Origin: Levilactobacillus tujiorum
GTDB taxonomy: Bacteria > Bacillota > Bacilli > Lactobacillales > Lactobacillaceae
Direction: 5' to 3'
Assembly: GCF_012641185.1 (NCBI RefSeq)
Contig: NZ_JAAXLK010000010.1
Coordinates: 1 to 64,000, forward strand
DNA: 64,000 nt
Shown: piece by piece, positions 16,740-25,530 of the stretch
Position numbering within the stretch: the first letter of the stretch is position 1
Layout of the letters: every line of letters starts with the position of its first letter
Position numbers and translations under genes: made by a program
Notes under the pieces: generated by a model
What the model was told of the DNA's origin: nothing
Databases searched by the model: none
Seen by the model: only the letters and a program-made list of their open reading frames with translations

Positions 16740-17816
16740 ATGCATTGGCTGGCCGATTTGTTAGCGGCTATTGGGGTCGTCTTGAATGGAATTCCACAAG
16801 GGATTATGGCGATGTCACTGGGTTTTGCAATTTTTCCAACGATGTTTTCTTTTATTTTTGCTTCGGCGGTTAACGGCGCTTTTAGTTCCGTTGCGCCGTT
16901 ATCGTTTCAAGCTGAGTCATTAGCACTGACGGGAAAGTTAGGCCGCAATCTGCAGGAACGGACGTCGATTATTCTGGGCGGTTCGGTGATTATGCTGCTG
17001 ATTGGGGTAACGGGGACCTTGACCAAGATTGTCGATACTTTAGGTAACGGCATTATGGCGGGGATGATGGCCGGTGTAGGGATCATGTTAGCCAAGATTG
17101 CGCTGAACATGGCGAAGGATGAGCAGCTGACTGGCTGGTTATCCGTGGGTCTGGCGGCAGCCACGTATTTAATCACCAAGGATCTGGTCTGGACGATTGT
17201 GGTGTCGGTGGTGGGCTCCAGTTTAGCCGCCGTGTTCATCCAACACTATCGCGCAGAATTGCCGGAACACGTGACCGCTCGGCGCTTCGTCTTTACGAAG
17301 CCAACGATAAGTGTGCGGGTTGTGCGGGGCGCTTTGAGTCTGGCGTGTCTAAACGTGGGCGCCAACATTTCCTACGGGCTGATCACGGGCCAAATGACGG
17401 GGCAGAAGCCTAATCCGGTTGATTTAAATCTCTTAACGATTACCCAGTCGATTGCTGATATGGGAACCAGTCTGCTGGGAGGTGCCCCGGTCGAAGCGAT
17501 TATTTCAGCGACGGCGAGTGCCCCGGAACCAGTCGTGGCGGGAATTATGATGATGCTGATCATGGCGGCGATTCTAGCGGTTGGCTGGTTGCCGAAGTTA
17601 GGGAAGTACGTGCCAAGCGCATCAATTGCCGGGTTCCTGTTCATTCTGGGCGCGGTGGTGATCTTCCCAGTTAACGCTGGCCTGGCGCTCCAAGGACCAA
17701 CGGCGACGATCGCGGCGATTACGCTGGTGATTACAGCGGTCGCAGATCCGTTTGCGGGACTACTCGCGGGCGCCGTGCTTAAGTTTGGACTGCCACTGTT
17801 AGGATTGGGGGTCTAG
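16740..17816 (+). CDS. NCS2-family purine permease
   Basis: A 358-residue membrane protein with about 10-12 hydrophobic segments. 'NVGANISYGLITGQMTG', 'LLGGAPVEAIISATASAPEPVVAGI' and 'SIAGFLFILGAVVIFPVNAGLAL' fit the AzgA/PbuG-like NCS2 branch (adenine, guanine or hypoxanthine). GGGGAGG is 8 nt before ATG 16740; ATG 16734 lies too close to the RBS. The phosphoribosyltransferase gene starts 3 nt after its stop, so import and nucleotide formation are coupled. Inverted CGAA boxes upstream may bind PurR. Confidence 0.85.
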   Translation: MHWLADLLAAIGVVLNGIPQGIMAMSLGFAIFPTMFSFIFASAVNGAFSSVAPLSFQAESLALTGKLGRNLQERTSIILGGSVIMLLIGVTGTLTKIVDTLGNGIMAGMMAGVGIMLAKIALNMAKDEQLTGWLSVGLAAATYLITKDLVWTIVVSVVGSSLAAVFIQHYRAELPEHVTARRFVFTKPTISVRVVRGALSLACLNVGANISYGLITGQMTGQKPNPVDLNLLTITQSIADMGTSLLGGAPVEAIISATASAPEPVVAGIMMMLIMAAILAVGWLPKLGKYVPSASIAGFLFILGAVVIFPVNAGLALQGPTATIAAITLVITAVADPFAGLLAGAVLKFGLPLLGLGV

Positions 17817-17819
17817 GAA

Positions 17820-18362
17820 ATGAAGACGTACGAATTGCAGGTAGGGCCGATAACGCGGCAGTTACCGATCTTACCCATTAACGATACCACGGCGATTGCC
17901 TCATTTGTTCTGTTGGGGGATGCCGAGCTGACCGACTATGCCGCTCAAGCGTTGGCCCAAAAGGTACCGGCCGAGTTTGACTACTTTGTGACTCTGGAAA
18001 GCAAAGGGATTCCACTAGCACAGGAACTTAGCCGAGTCACGGCGCATCCGCAGTTCGTCGTTTTGCGGAAGTCGGTGAAGGATTACATGCAGGGGCCGCT
18101 GACGGTGCCAGTTAAGGCCATTACCACCAATGCGCCGCAACAATTGGTGCTGGATGGGGCTGATGCGGACCGCCTGGTGGCTAAGAAAGTCGTGATTGTC
18201 GACGACGTGATCAGCAGTGGTGGGTCGTTAAACGCCGCTAGAGCCTTGGTGGAAAAGGCCGGTGCTACGGTTGTTGGTCAAGTCGCCATCTTGGCGGAAG
18301 GCGACGCGGTGGATCGTTCGGACATCGCGTTTCTGGCGGAGTTACCACTCTTTCCACGCTAA
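17820..18362 (+). CDS. Purine phosphoribosyltransferase (Apt/Xpt-like)
   Basis: A 180-residue type I PRTase. The PRPP-binding loop 'VVIVDDVISSGGS' is at about 125-137, with 'VTLESKGIPLAQELS' and 'LRKSVKDYMQGP' before it. It converts an imported purine base plus PRPP to a nucleotide. It is more like adenine PRTase-related proteins than Hpt. It forms an operon with the NCS2 permease (3-nt gap). The structured repeat at 18391-18562 ends in a hairpin and T-run that probably terminates this transcript. Confidence 0.8.
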   Translation: MKTYELQVGPITRQLPILPINDTTAIASFVLLGDAELTDYAAQALAQKVPAEFDYFVTLESKGIPLAQELSRVTAHPQFVVLRKSVKDYMQGPLTVPVKAITTNAPQQLVLDGADADRLVAKKVVIVDDVISSGGSLNAARALVEKAGATVVGQVAILAEGDAVDRSDIAFLAELPLFPR

Positions 18363-18390
18363 CTGTTCTATGACGTAAATATTGATGAGA

Positions 18391-18562
18391 AGAGTGGGAT
18401 AAAAGGCGGTTAGCTGGCGAGTATTAAGGCTGATAACCGAATAATCCCGGGTCTGGATTGTTTGGTTATCAGCTTTAAACGGAACCAGCTGCCTTTTGGC
18501 GCACGTTTCGACAATGTAAATTTAGATATGGAAATGGGTCTGGGGCTTTTGTCCCAGACTCT
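18391..18562 (+). repeat. Structured dispersed repeat R1, copy a
   Basis: 172 bp, nearly identical to the inverted copy at 29117-29277. Nested pairing is visible: outer ends AGTGGGAtAAAAGG with CTTTTGTCCCA, then AAAAGGC..AGCTGG with CCAGCTGCCTTTT, then GGCTGATAACC with GGTTATCAGCT. The 3' end forms TCTGGG/CCCAGA followed by T7. This copy has 11 nt that are absent from copy b. Confidence 0.85.
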
Positions 18563-18843
18563 TTTTTTGCTGTCGAGGACTTTTCATAAATGAAAACAAT
18601 CCGTGATCGCTGACAAAAGCGAGTGTAGCGCGGTTACGAGAATTTGTGACGCGTTGAATCGTTTATACTCTCCAATTGGTTTATTTTCGTAAATTAACAT
18701 TTCTAAGACGAGCGCTGGTAACTTTCATAAAACTTTTTTTGCCACGATAATTTGGAAGGGTGGAATAGAACTAATTATTATGAAAAACGCTTTCTTAAAT
18801 AATCTATCACTTTGAAAGGCTAGAACTGATTAGTGAGGGTCCC
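18563..18843. other. Intergenic region upstream of the xylo-oligosaccharide transporter
   Basis: No gene is seen. A GAAAAACGCTTTC segment (about 18782-18794) is weakly cre-like. The rest is AT-rich and featureless. Confidence 0.4.
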
Positions 18844-18871
18844 TTGAAATGTAATCGCTTCCTGATATACT
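18844..18871 (+). promoter_or_regulatory. xynT promoter with an embedded cre-like box
   Basis: TTGAAA (18844-18849), a 16-nt spacer and TATACT (18866-18871). The spacer carries TGTAATCGCTTCCT (18850-18863), a cre with a degenerate right end. Confidence 0.55.
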
Positions 18872-18880
18872 TCAGGGTGA

Positions 18881-18909
18881 TTAGTTTATTTTTTTAAATT
18901 TATGTTTAA
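18881..18909 (+). promoter_or_regulatory. XylR (ROK) operator-like sequence
   Basis: TTAGTTTATTT followed by a TTTAAA centre resembles the left half of xylO sites (TTAGTTTGTTT...). The right half is poor. Position just downstream of the promoter fits a repressor site. Confidence 0.4.
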
Positions 18910-18925
18910 AGGAGATGCCTCATTT

Positions 18926-20341
18926 ATGGAAAATAGTCAGCCGAAACGTGCCATTCGTCCAATTGGTCAGATTGGCGTGGGCGAAAAGATTGGCTTTGGA
19001 CTTGGGGACTTTGCTTGTAATTTAATTTACGCTAGTCTGTCCAGCTACCTCTTGTTCTTCTATACTGATGTCTTTGGACTGGGAGCGGCCGCTGCGTCAC
19101 TGTTATTCTTAGTCGTGCGGTTTATTGATGCCTTCAGTGACCCAATTATTGGATTCTTCGTCGATAAGTCGAATACACGTTGGGGGAAGTACCGGCCCTT
19201 CCTGCTGTATGGCGCGATTCCATTTGCCATCTTAGCGGTCTTATGTTTTACGGTACCGAGCTTCGGTGGTGTCGGTAAATTAGCTTACGCTTACGTCACC
19301 TACATTCTGTTGTCTGTCTGCTATACGTTTGTGAACGTGCCTTACGGAAGTTTGACGTCAGCGATGACGAACGACCAACAAGAATCAGTTAGTCTGACGA
19401 CCTACCGGACCTTCTTAGCTAACGTGGGTCAAGTTATTGTGGCCTTCTTCGTGCCATTCTTAGCGGACCTCTTCACGAAGAGCATGGGGGCTGCTAAAGG
19501 TTGGCAGTTAACCATGGTGATCATGGGCGTTATGGGTGGCCTGTTACTTTGGGGCTGTTTCTTCTCCACTAACGAACGGGTGAAGGTGCCAGCGTCCCAT
19601 ACTAAAATTAAAGTCAAAGATGTGTTTGAACAACTCTTACATAACCGACCATTAGTTATCCTGTGTATTTTCTTCTTCGTTATTTATGGGGTTAAGTCCA
19701 TCGTTAGTGCCACGGGGATTTACTACGTGACTTACTACGTTGGCCGGGCTGATTTGGTGAAGTGGTATTCCTTAGCTGGGACGCTGCCAGCCTTAGCCTT
19801 CATTCCAGCCATTCCTTGGTTAGCCAACCACATGACCAAATTCCAATTGATCATCGTGTCGGTAGCTGCCGATATTATTGGGATGGTCGGCCTGTTCTTC
19901 GCTAAGCCAGAATGGATTGTCTGGATCTTCATTTCCCGGGGAATTGCCTCAGTTGGTAACGGAATGATTTCCGCCTACATGTGGGCCTTGATTCCTGAAA
20001 CGGTCGAATATGGTGAATACAAGACGAACAAACGAATGGGTGGTGTGATCTACGCCATCATTGGTTTCGTCTTCAAATGTGGGAATGCCTTAGGTGGGAT
20101 GATTCCTGGCCTGGTTCTCTCCGCAACGGGCTACGTCGCTTCCGCACAACACCAAACTGCCGGTGCACTTCACGGAATTGTGATTGCCACCACGGTTGTG
20201 CCTATCATTATTTACTTCATCGCTATTTTCTCCATGAAGTTCTACAATTTGGATAAGGAAACGTACAAGCGGATTTCTGCTGAATTACAAGAACGGAACG
20301 CAAAGGAATTAGCCGAAGAAGCTGCTGAGAACGAAAAATAG
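18926..20341 (+). CDS. xynT: GPH-family xyloside/xylo-oligosaccharide symporter
   Basis: 471 residues with about 12 membrane segments of the glycoside-pentoside-hexuronide family: 'KIGFGLGDFACNLIYASLSSYLLFFYTDVFG', 'DPIIGFFVDKSNTRWGKYRPF' and 'YGEYKTNKRMGGVIYAIIGF'. AAAGGAGA (18908-18915) fits ATG 18926; the ATG at 18902 has no RBS. The GH43 xylosidase follows after 13 nt, and a ROK XylR-like gene lies downstream. This is the classic transporter-xylosidase pair for importing and cleaving xylo-oligosaccharides. The name rests on this context. Confidence 0.8.
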   Translation: MENSQPKRAIRPIGQIGVGEKIGFGLGDFACNLIYASLSSYLLFFYTDVFGLGAAAASLLFLVVRFIDAFSDPIIGFFVDKSNTRWGKYRPFLLYGAIPFAILAVLCFTVPSFGGVGKLAYAYVTYILLSVCYTFVNVPYGSLTSAMTNDQQESVSLTTYRTFLANVGQVIVAFFVPFLADLFTKSMGAAKGWQLTMVIMGVMGGLLLWGCFFSTNERVKVPASHTKIKVKDVFEQLLHNRPLVILCIFFFVIYGVKSIVSATGIYYVTYYVGRADLVKWYSLAGTLPALAFIPAIPWLANHMTKFQLIIVSVAADIIGMVGLFFAKPEWIVWIFISRGIASVGNGMISAYMWALIPETVEYGEYKTNKRMGGVIYAIIGFVFKCGNALGGMIPGLVLSATGYVASAQHQTAGALHGIVIATTVVPIIIYFIAIFSMKFYNLDKETYKRISAELQERNAKELAEEAAENEK

Positions 20342-20354
20342 GAGTCGTTGTGCT

Positions 20355-21908
20355 ATGAGAAATATTCAAAATCCAGTGTTAACGGGGTTTAATCCTGATC
20401 CCGTACTCTTTAGAGTGAAAGATAAGTATTATATTGTGGTGTCAACCTTTGAGTGGCTTCCCGGGATTCGGGTGTATTCGTCAGACAATCTGGTTAATTG
20501 GACTTACGAGACGTCCGTTCTTCAGCCGGATAATAATGTTAATCTGCAAGGTAATCCGACGGGCTGTTCCATCTGGGGACCGTTTGCCAGCTATCACAAT
20601 GGTAAATACTATATTGTTTATACCAACGTCAATGCGACGAAGGTGCCTTACAAAGATGCCGACAACTATATTGTGACGGCGGATGATATTCACGGGCCGT
20701 GGAGTGAGCCCGTCTACATTAATAGCTCAGGCTTTGACCCCTCGATCTTTTTCGATGACGATGGTCAAGCTTACTTCCTGAATGAAATTTGGGATTATCG
20801 GTTATCCACGCACAACAAGTCTGCGGGAATCGTGGCCCAGAAGATTGACGCGACTACCTTGGAATTACAGGGCAAGCCACGGGTTATCTTTAAGGGGACG
20901 GCCGCCCGTAAGACCGAGGCGCCGCAGATTTATAAGCACGACGGGTATTATTACCTATTGTGTGCCGAGGGAGGAACTGAGGCCGGTCACCAGGAGACGG
21001 TGGCCCGGAGCCGCAATATTTGGGGACCTTACGAAGTCGACCCTCAGAATCCAATGTTAACGTCCGCTGATGACCCGATCTTGCCGCTACAGTGTGCCGG
21101 TCATGCCAGCATCGCGGAAACGCCTAACCATGAATGGTATATGGCCCATCTATGCACGCGGCCGCTCAAGGGGGATGACCCCGTGCTTGGCCGAGAGACG
21201 GCGATTCAAAAGGTGGTCTGGACGGATGATGGCTGGTTGCGTCTCGCGAGTGGAGGCAATCATCCTAGCTTGGAAGCACCGGCACCGGCGGGGGTTAAGA
21301 GCACGCCAATTCAGAGTCACAGCTTTAGTGATCCGTTCACCAGTGATCAGTTGAACACGGAGTATTGGAATACCCTGCGTCAGTTCCCGAATAAGGCGTG
21401 GTTGAAGCCAAGCCAGACGGGGCTAACGATCGCGGGTGGTCAATCGCCGCAGTCAGCGTTCGATCAACATTTGGTGGCCACCCGGCAAGTTGATTTCTAC
21501 TGTCGGGCAGCTGTCCAAATGCAATACACGCCAGAAAGTTATCTTCAGATGGCCGGCATGACGCTGTATCTTGACCTGGATAACTACGTGTTGTTGATGG
21601 TCACGTTGGATGAGAACGATAAGCCTTGTGTGATTCTCCACCGGTCGATTGCCGGAGAGTTCGAGCAAATTGCCAAGATTCCAGTTAGCGGCAAGGGCAC
21701 TTACAACTTCAGCATTCAGATCAATGAGTCGCAGGCCGAATTTATCGTCAACGACGGGGTTAAGCAGACCTCGTTGGGCGCGATGGACGTTAGCTTCCTG
21801 TCGGGTGGTTACACGGGGAACTTCATCGGCTTGGATGTGATTGATATGTACAAACGCAACAGTACGCAGGCCACCTTTACTAATTTCACATACGATGTGA
21901 CACGGTAG
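20355..21908 (+). CDS. xynB: GH43 beta-xylosidase (intracellular)
   Basis: 517 residues without a signal peptide. The five-bladed propeller (about 1-310) carries the GH43 acids: the first Asp in 'GFNPDPVLF' (general base), an Asp in 'SGFDPSIFFDDDG' and a Glu in 'KTEAPQIYK' (general acid). A C-terminal beta-sandwich (about 325-517) is typical of exo-acting beta-xylosidases that cut xylobiose and longer oligomers from the non-reducing end. Alpha-arabinofuranosidase activity is a possible side function. It is cotranscribed with the GPH symporter and ends in a terminator. Confidence 0.88.
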   Translation: MRNIQNPVLTGFNPDPVLFRVKDKYYIVVSTFEWLPGIRVYSSDNLVNWTYETSVLQPDNNVNLQGNPTGCSIWGPFASYHNGKYYIVYTNVNATKVPYKDADNYIVTADDIHGPWSEPVYINSSGFDPSIFFDDDGQAYFLNEIWDYRLSTHNKSAGIVAQKIDATTLELQGKPRVIFKGTAARKTEAPQIYKHDGYYYLLCAEGGTEAGHQETVARSRNIWGPYEVDPQNPMLTSADDPILPLQCAGHASIAETPNHEWYMAHLCTRPLKGDDPVLGRETAIQKVVWTDDGWLRLASGGNHPSLEAPAPAGVKSTPIQSHSFSDPFTSDQLNTEYWNTLRQFPNKAWLKPSQTGLTIAGGQSPQSAFDQHLVATRQVDFYCRAAVQMQYTPESYLQMAGMTLYLDLDNYVLLMVTLDENDKPCVILHRSIAGEFEQIAKIPVSGKGTYNFSIQINESQAEFIVNDGVKQTSLGAMDVSFLSGGYTGNFIGLDVIDMYKRNSTQATFTNFTYDVTR

Positions 21909-21915
21909 AGTGGTG

Positions 21916-21955
21916 AAAATGATCTAATCTCACAACTAGGTTAGATCATTTTTTT
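21916..21955 (+). terminator. Terminator of the xynTB operon
   Basis: AAAATGATCTAA (21916-21927) pairs with TTAGATCATTTT (21941-21952), followed by T-run. Confidence 0.85.
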
Positions 21956-21986
21956 GGTTATCAGTTTTGAATGGTGTGGAGAATTC

Positions 21987-22017
21987 CGCCTTACCGTTCG
22001 CCAAATTTAGGCTGGAG
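21987..22017 (-). repeat. R2-type terminal fragment
   Basis: The plus-strand sequence CGCCTTACCGTTCGCCAAAT plus the next bases matches the 3' end of the R2 elements in inverse orientation. The rest of the interval to 22160 is only weakly similar, so this is a decayed or highly diverged copy. Confidence 0.55.
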
Positions 22018-22162
22018 TCAGGTAAGTTCTGCCAGTTCCAGAGTGTCTCCAACACGGTAGAAGCTATAGACTATGGTGTTATGACGAATGACGTCTCGGT
22101 AATTGCCAAGATTTTGGCTTCTGTGTTCTTGTTTAAATTGAGATGCTGAGACAATCTAATGG

Positions 22163-22336
22163 AGCCGTGAGTGAGCCCAATTTGAGCTCAGCCATGGGAT
22201 TTACCAAGTGATCTTCTTGGTAAATGGCGACTTTGAGACGTGAATTTTTCGGCTCAAAGCGAGGACTAAGACCGAACTTTGGCTTAGGCCGTCCTGCCCA
22301 TAGCGTTCCAGCTCAAATTGGGCGAACGGTAAGGCG
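22163..22336 (+). repeat. Structured dispersed repeat R2, copy a
   Basis: A 174-bp element. A perfect 14-bp outer stem (22175-22188 with 22310-22323) encloses three hairpins. It has the same ends (AGCCGTGAGTGAG ... GCGAACGGTAAGGCG) as the copies at 44216 and 39174. Stem bases differ from those copies in compensated pairs. Confidence 0.85.
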
Positions 22337-22433
22337 TATTTGATAGACGAAAGGCTTAGTTGTGGTGGCAGAGTGTGTTAAACTTTTGGTACACACGTGA
22401 ATTTGTGAAACGAAATAGGCGGGAGTGGACGTT

Positions 22434-23603
22434 GTGGCGGAATCAGCGAGTCGGATTAATTCACATGATTATAACTATCAGAGAATTGTTGAGTACATCT
22501 TCAATCACCGGGCAACGTCCCGGTCGGCGATTGCGAAGGATTTAGGCCTGAACAAGGCGACCGTTTCTCTCCTATGCAGTGAAATGCAGGACCAAGGCGT
22601 CGTATCTGAAATTGGGTCGGGATCGGCCTCGTCTAACGGGGGACGTAAACCCACGTTGATCGAGATTAATCGGCGTTACGGCTACACGTTGACGGTGGAG
22701 CTGGACTCACAGGTTGTGCGGGCATTGGCGTGCTATCTGGACGGTGAAACGTTACAATTTCAGCAGCGACAGACTGCCGAAATAACCGATTTGCCGGCCG
22801 CATTGGATGAGCTGATTGGTCACTTTACAGCGATCGACGGCACTACGCAAGGGCTGTTAGGCATCTGTTTCGCTATTCACGGGATAACGGATGGCGCGCA
22901 GGTTCAGGAGTCGTTCCTCGACCTGGGACCGCTGGATTTGAAGGACTATTTTGCCAAGTATCACGTGCCGATCTTATTAGAAAATGAGGCCAATCTTTCG
23001 GCCATCTATTCCCGTGATTTCGTGGAAGAACGCGGGCTGGAAAATACGGTCACGTTGAGCATTCACCAGGGAATTGCGGCGGGTTTTATTCTGGAGAATA
23101 AGTTGTACCGGGGGTCGCAGGGCCGCGTGGGCAATCTCGGCCATAACATTGTGATGCCGGCATTTTCCATCAATAATAGTCGCAGTCAGGTGACCTATCA
23201 GGACGTCTATTCCGAGTACGCGGTCATCCATCAAATCAGCGACTTGCTGGGCAAAGAGACCATGTCGCTAGATGAAATTTCTAAGCTCTACGCGGATCAT
23301 AACGCCGAGGTCATTACGGTGCTGTCGCAATTTGCCAATGGGATTGCGGGAATTCTCAATAACGTCGTGGGGATGTTGGATCCCGATGTCTTTTATTTAA
23401 ATTCACCGCTACTGCATCAGATTCCGAGTGCGATTCCGCAGGTGCGTAATTATTTTCAACGACTATCGGGCTATGATATTCCGGTAAAATTGATCCCTAA
23501 TATTCAGCTGGCAACGCTATTGGGTGGCGCGGCATTGACCAGTCATATGGCGTTAGGCCTGACGGGGATGAAGCTCCATTTCTGGGATTATACGAACAAT
23601 TAA
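22434..23603 (+). CDS. xylR: ROK-family transcriptional repressor, XylR-like
   Basis: 389 residues: an N-terminal winged helix ('RIVEYIFNHRATSRSAIAKDLGLNKATVSLLCSEMQDQGVV', about 14-60), then a ROK sugar-binding fold ('ENEANLSAIYSRDF', 'GSQGRVGNLGHNIVMP'). The catalytic Asp of ROK kinases in the DxGxT phosphate site is not evident, as in repressors. GGGAG (22421-22425) fits GTG 22434; GTG 22425 overlaps the RBS. It lies downstream of xynTB and resembles xylose-responsive XylR proteins, so it probably represses that operon via the site near 18881. Confidence 0.82.
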   Translation: MAESASRINSHDYNYQRIVEYIFNHRATSRSAIAKDLGLNKATVSLLCSEMQDQGVVSEIGSGSASSNGGRKPTLIEINRRYGYTLTVELDSQVVRALACYLDGETLQFQQRQTAEITDLPAALDELIGHFTAIDGTTQGLLGICFAIHGITDGAQVQESFLDLGPLDLKDYFAKYHVPILLENEANLSAIYSRDFVEERGLENTVTLSIHQGIAAGFILENKLYRGSQGRVGNLGHNIVMPAFSINNSRSQVTYQDVYSEYAVIHQISDLLGKETMSLDEISKLYADHNAEVITVLSQFANGIAGILNNVVGMLDPDVFYLNSPLLHQIPSAIPQVRNYFQRLSGYDIPVKLIPNIQLATLLGGAALTSHMALGLTGMKLHFWDYTNN

Positions 23604-23614
23604 TATCAGGACGA

Positions 23615-23660
23615 TGTATCAGCTACGTACTTGTTATAAGTCGGTGGCTGGTACATTTTT
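23615..23660 (+). terminator. Terminator after the ROK regulator
   Basis: TGTATCAGCTACGTACTT (23615-23632) pairs imperfectly with AAGTCGGTGGCTGGTACA (23638-23655), followed by T-run. Confidence 0.75.
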
Positions 23661-23830
23661 ATTTTACGGACACTTTTTGATTCATGGATAAATAAAAACT
23701 ATTAGAATCCCACTTTGAAGGCAACCAGATTTGTACTTAAATCAAAAACATCTTGTCTAATTAACCGGGTTGAACTATATTTAAAATAGTTAATTGAACT
23801 GATAATTGTTCCAGAAAGTAGGGGAAGTGC

Positions 23831-24331
23831 ATGAAGATTAAGGGCGTGCTCGTTGGCCTGGTGGGTTTGCTGTTGAGTGGCGGTTGGTTAACCGTTTCAG
23901 CCCAAGCAGACACCTTGCCGAGCCAATATCAGGGGAGTTGGTACGGGTACATTAGTAGCGAAAAGATTCACCATGTCCGTCACTACCATTTCAGTCGTCT
24001 CACGGTTAAAGCACGGCGAATTTCGTTTGACTATCAAACCACGACCAACGCACATTTTAAGAATCGCAAGTGGACCTGGGGAGCTTCGGCGCTGGCGACG
24101 TATCGGTCGAAGAAAGATAAGAAGAATCGACAGATTTATCAGATCTATCTGCCAATTTACGATGACGATCCGGTTGCCAAGATCCGATTGGAAACGGTAA
24201 CTGGGGCAGGCGCCAGTCGCCAAGCGCTGATTTTGAACGCGGGCTACGAGAATCTCTATTTATTTCGGCAGCCCGTTCGTAGCCACCCGTGGGGGATTGG
24301 CTATGAGGACAGTTTGGAGCTGTATGATTAG
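23831..24331 (+). CDS. Secreted paralogue 1 of a three-gene family, unknown function
   Basis: 166 residues. A Sec signal peptide (about 1-27) has an AQA cleavage motif. The mature protein starts 'DTLPSQYQGSWYGYISSEK' and ends with 'YLFRQPVRSHPWGIGYED'. The next two genes share both conserved ends: an N-terminal 'LP..y.G.WYGY' motif and a C-terminal 'Y.FR.P.R.h.WG' motif, with a basic, beta-rich middle. No family is recognised. The gene is probably first in a three-gene operon with gaps of 18 and 61 nt. Confidence 0.7.
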   Translation: MKIKGVLVGLVGLLLSGGWLTVSAQADTLPSQYQGSWYGYISSEKIHHVRHYHFSRLTVKARRISFDYQTTTNAHFKNRKWTWGASALATYRSKKDKKNRQIYQIYLPIYDDDPVAKIRLETVTGAGASRQALILNAGYENLYLFRQPVRSHPWGIGYEDSLELYD

Positions 24332-24349
24332 TCGTGAGGAGTTGTGATC

Positions 24350-24850
24350 ATGAAGATTAAACAAGCATTGTTGCTAGGAATCGCCGGCCTCGTGGCGACC
24401 ATCTTTACGGGGAGTTTGACTGCCCAAGCGCACTCCTTACCCAAGAGCTACCGAGGAGATTGGTACGGTTACGTGAGTTCGGAGAAACTGGGACACAAGA
24501 AGACCTATTACGCCATCAAGCTGCGGTTTACCAGCAAGCGGATGGACTATAACTTTTTGCAAACGACGCAGGCCAACCTGAGTCGACTCGAGTGGCAGTG
24601 GGGCGAGAAATCACTGGTAAGCTATCAGCGGCGGACCAACAAACATCATCAGACGTATTACGTTTTGAGTTCACAGGCTTATCAGGATGACTTGGACCGG
24701 CTACAACTAAGGACGGTTAAGGTTGCTGGCAAAAAGACGCCGGCACTTCATTGGTGGGGCGATGCGGATAGCGTCTACGCTTTCCGGCAACCACTGCGAG
24801 CGTATGCTTGGGGTTGGGATTTTGAGGATTACATACCAACGGATGAGTAG
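24350..24850 (+). CDS. Secreted paralogue 2 of the three-gene family
   Basis: 166 residues with a signal peptide ending 'SLTAQAHS'. The mature start is 'SLPKSYRGDWYGYVSSEKLGHKK' and the C-terminus is 'VYAFRQPLRAYAWGWDFED'. GAGGAG is 9 nt before ATG 24350. It is closest to paralogue 1 (shared 'SSEK', 'TTQAN/TTNAH', 'WGWG/WTWG'). Tyr, Trp and basic residues are frequent, which would suit binding to a cell-wall or polysaccharide surface; that is inference only. Confidence 0.7.
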   Translation: MKIKQALLLGIAGLVATIFTGSLTAQAHSLPKSYRGDWYGYVSSEKLGHKKTYYAIKLRFTSKRMDYNFLQTTQANLSRLEWQWGEKSLVSYQRRTNKHHQTYYVLSSQAYQDDLDRLQLRTVKVAGKKTPALHWWGDADSVYAFRQPLRAYAWGWDFEDYIPTDE

Positions 24851-24911
24851 GAAACTTGCGTCACGCCAGCTACAATCACGACTTACTTTAAAATTCGGGA
24901 GGAAATCACCA

Positions 24912-25418
24912 ATGAAAATAGGATATAAGAGCTTACTTTTAGGGATTGCCAGTTTGGGCCTGCTGCTAGTTGGTGGAACCACTACGTCCGCTCAGGCTGC
25001 TAGTAAAGCGGCGAAGTTACCCGGCAGTTTGAAGGGGAACTGGTATGGGTACGTCGGAAAATTCGACGATAATGGTAACAACTATGCTGTGGTGAAGCTG
25101 TCGCTAACCAATAAAAAGATTACAGCTCGGGAATATACCAGCAAGAAGAAAGCACTCAAGCCGATGAAATGGTTGGGAACTGTTGCTATCCCAGCAACGT
25201 TTTCCAAGAAGTCAAAGGGTGTCTACCGGATTCATTCACGCATTATGGAAGATGAGCATCTCTCGATAGGGACCATCAGTCGCAAGGCAGTGAAGGTCAA
25301 GGTTCTGAAGAATTACAAACGGCTGGCGCTGAAGCTGCGAGTCGATGGCGACAACGTTTATGCTTTCCGGACCCCACTCCGCAGTCATGCGTGGGGTACT
25401 GATGATTTCGATATTTAA
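24912..25418 (+). CDS. Secreted paralogue 3 of the three-gene family
   Basis: 168 residues with a signal peptide ending 'TTTSAQAAS'. The mature start 'AKLPGSLKGNWYGYVGKFDD' and the end 'VYAFRTPLRSHAWGTDDFDI' keep the family's two end motifs. The middle is diverged and very Lys-rich. GGAGG (24898-24902) fits ATG 24912; a longer open frame from 24723 overlaps paralogue 2 and is not coding. A bidirectional terminator follows. Confidence 0.7.
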   Translation: MKIGYKSLLLGIASLGLLLVGGTTTSAQAASKAAKLPGSLKGNWYGYVGKFDDNGNNYAVVKLSLTNKKITAREYTSKKKALKPMKWLGTVAIPATFSKKSKGVYRIHSRIMEDEHLSIGTISRKAVKVKVLKNYKRLALKLRVDGDNVYAFRTPLRSHAWGTDDFDI

Positions 25419-25428
25419 ATGAAAACAA

Positions 25429-25476
25429 AAACAAGCCCCAACCGCGCGCACTTCAAACGCTGGTTGGGGCTTGTTT
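25429..25476. terminator. Bidirectional terminator
   Basis: A 15-bp perfect stem, AAACAAGCCCCAACC with GGTTGGGGCTTGTTT, separates the secreted-protein operon from the convergent oppA-like gene. Confidence 0.85.
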
Positions 25477-25530
25477 CTACTATCTATAAATTAAATTCAT
25501 GACAGGCTAATCGTTTGGCAAGCCGTTGTT

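Noticed and set aside
21967-22149. 60-codon ORF between xynB and the ROK regulator
   Set aside because: No RBS; it begins in an R2-type fragment and ends before R2 copy a.
22163-22336. R2 elements considered as CRISPR repeats or tRNA-like genes
   Set aside because: Copies are kilobases apart without spacers, and no tRNA anticodon arm, T-loop or CCA-type end is present.
24723-25418. 231-residue version of secreted paralogue 3
   Set aside because: The extension overlaps paralogue 2 in another frame, and a signal peptide starts at ATG 24912.
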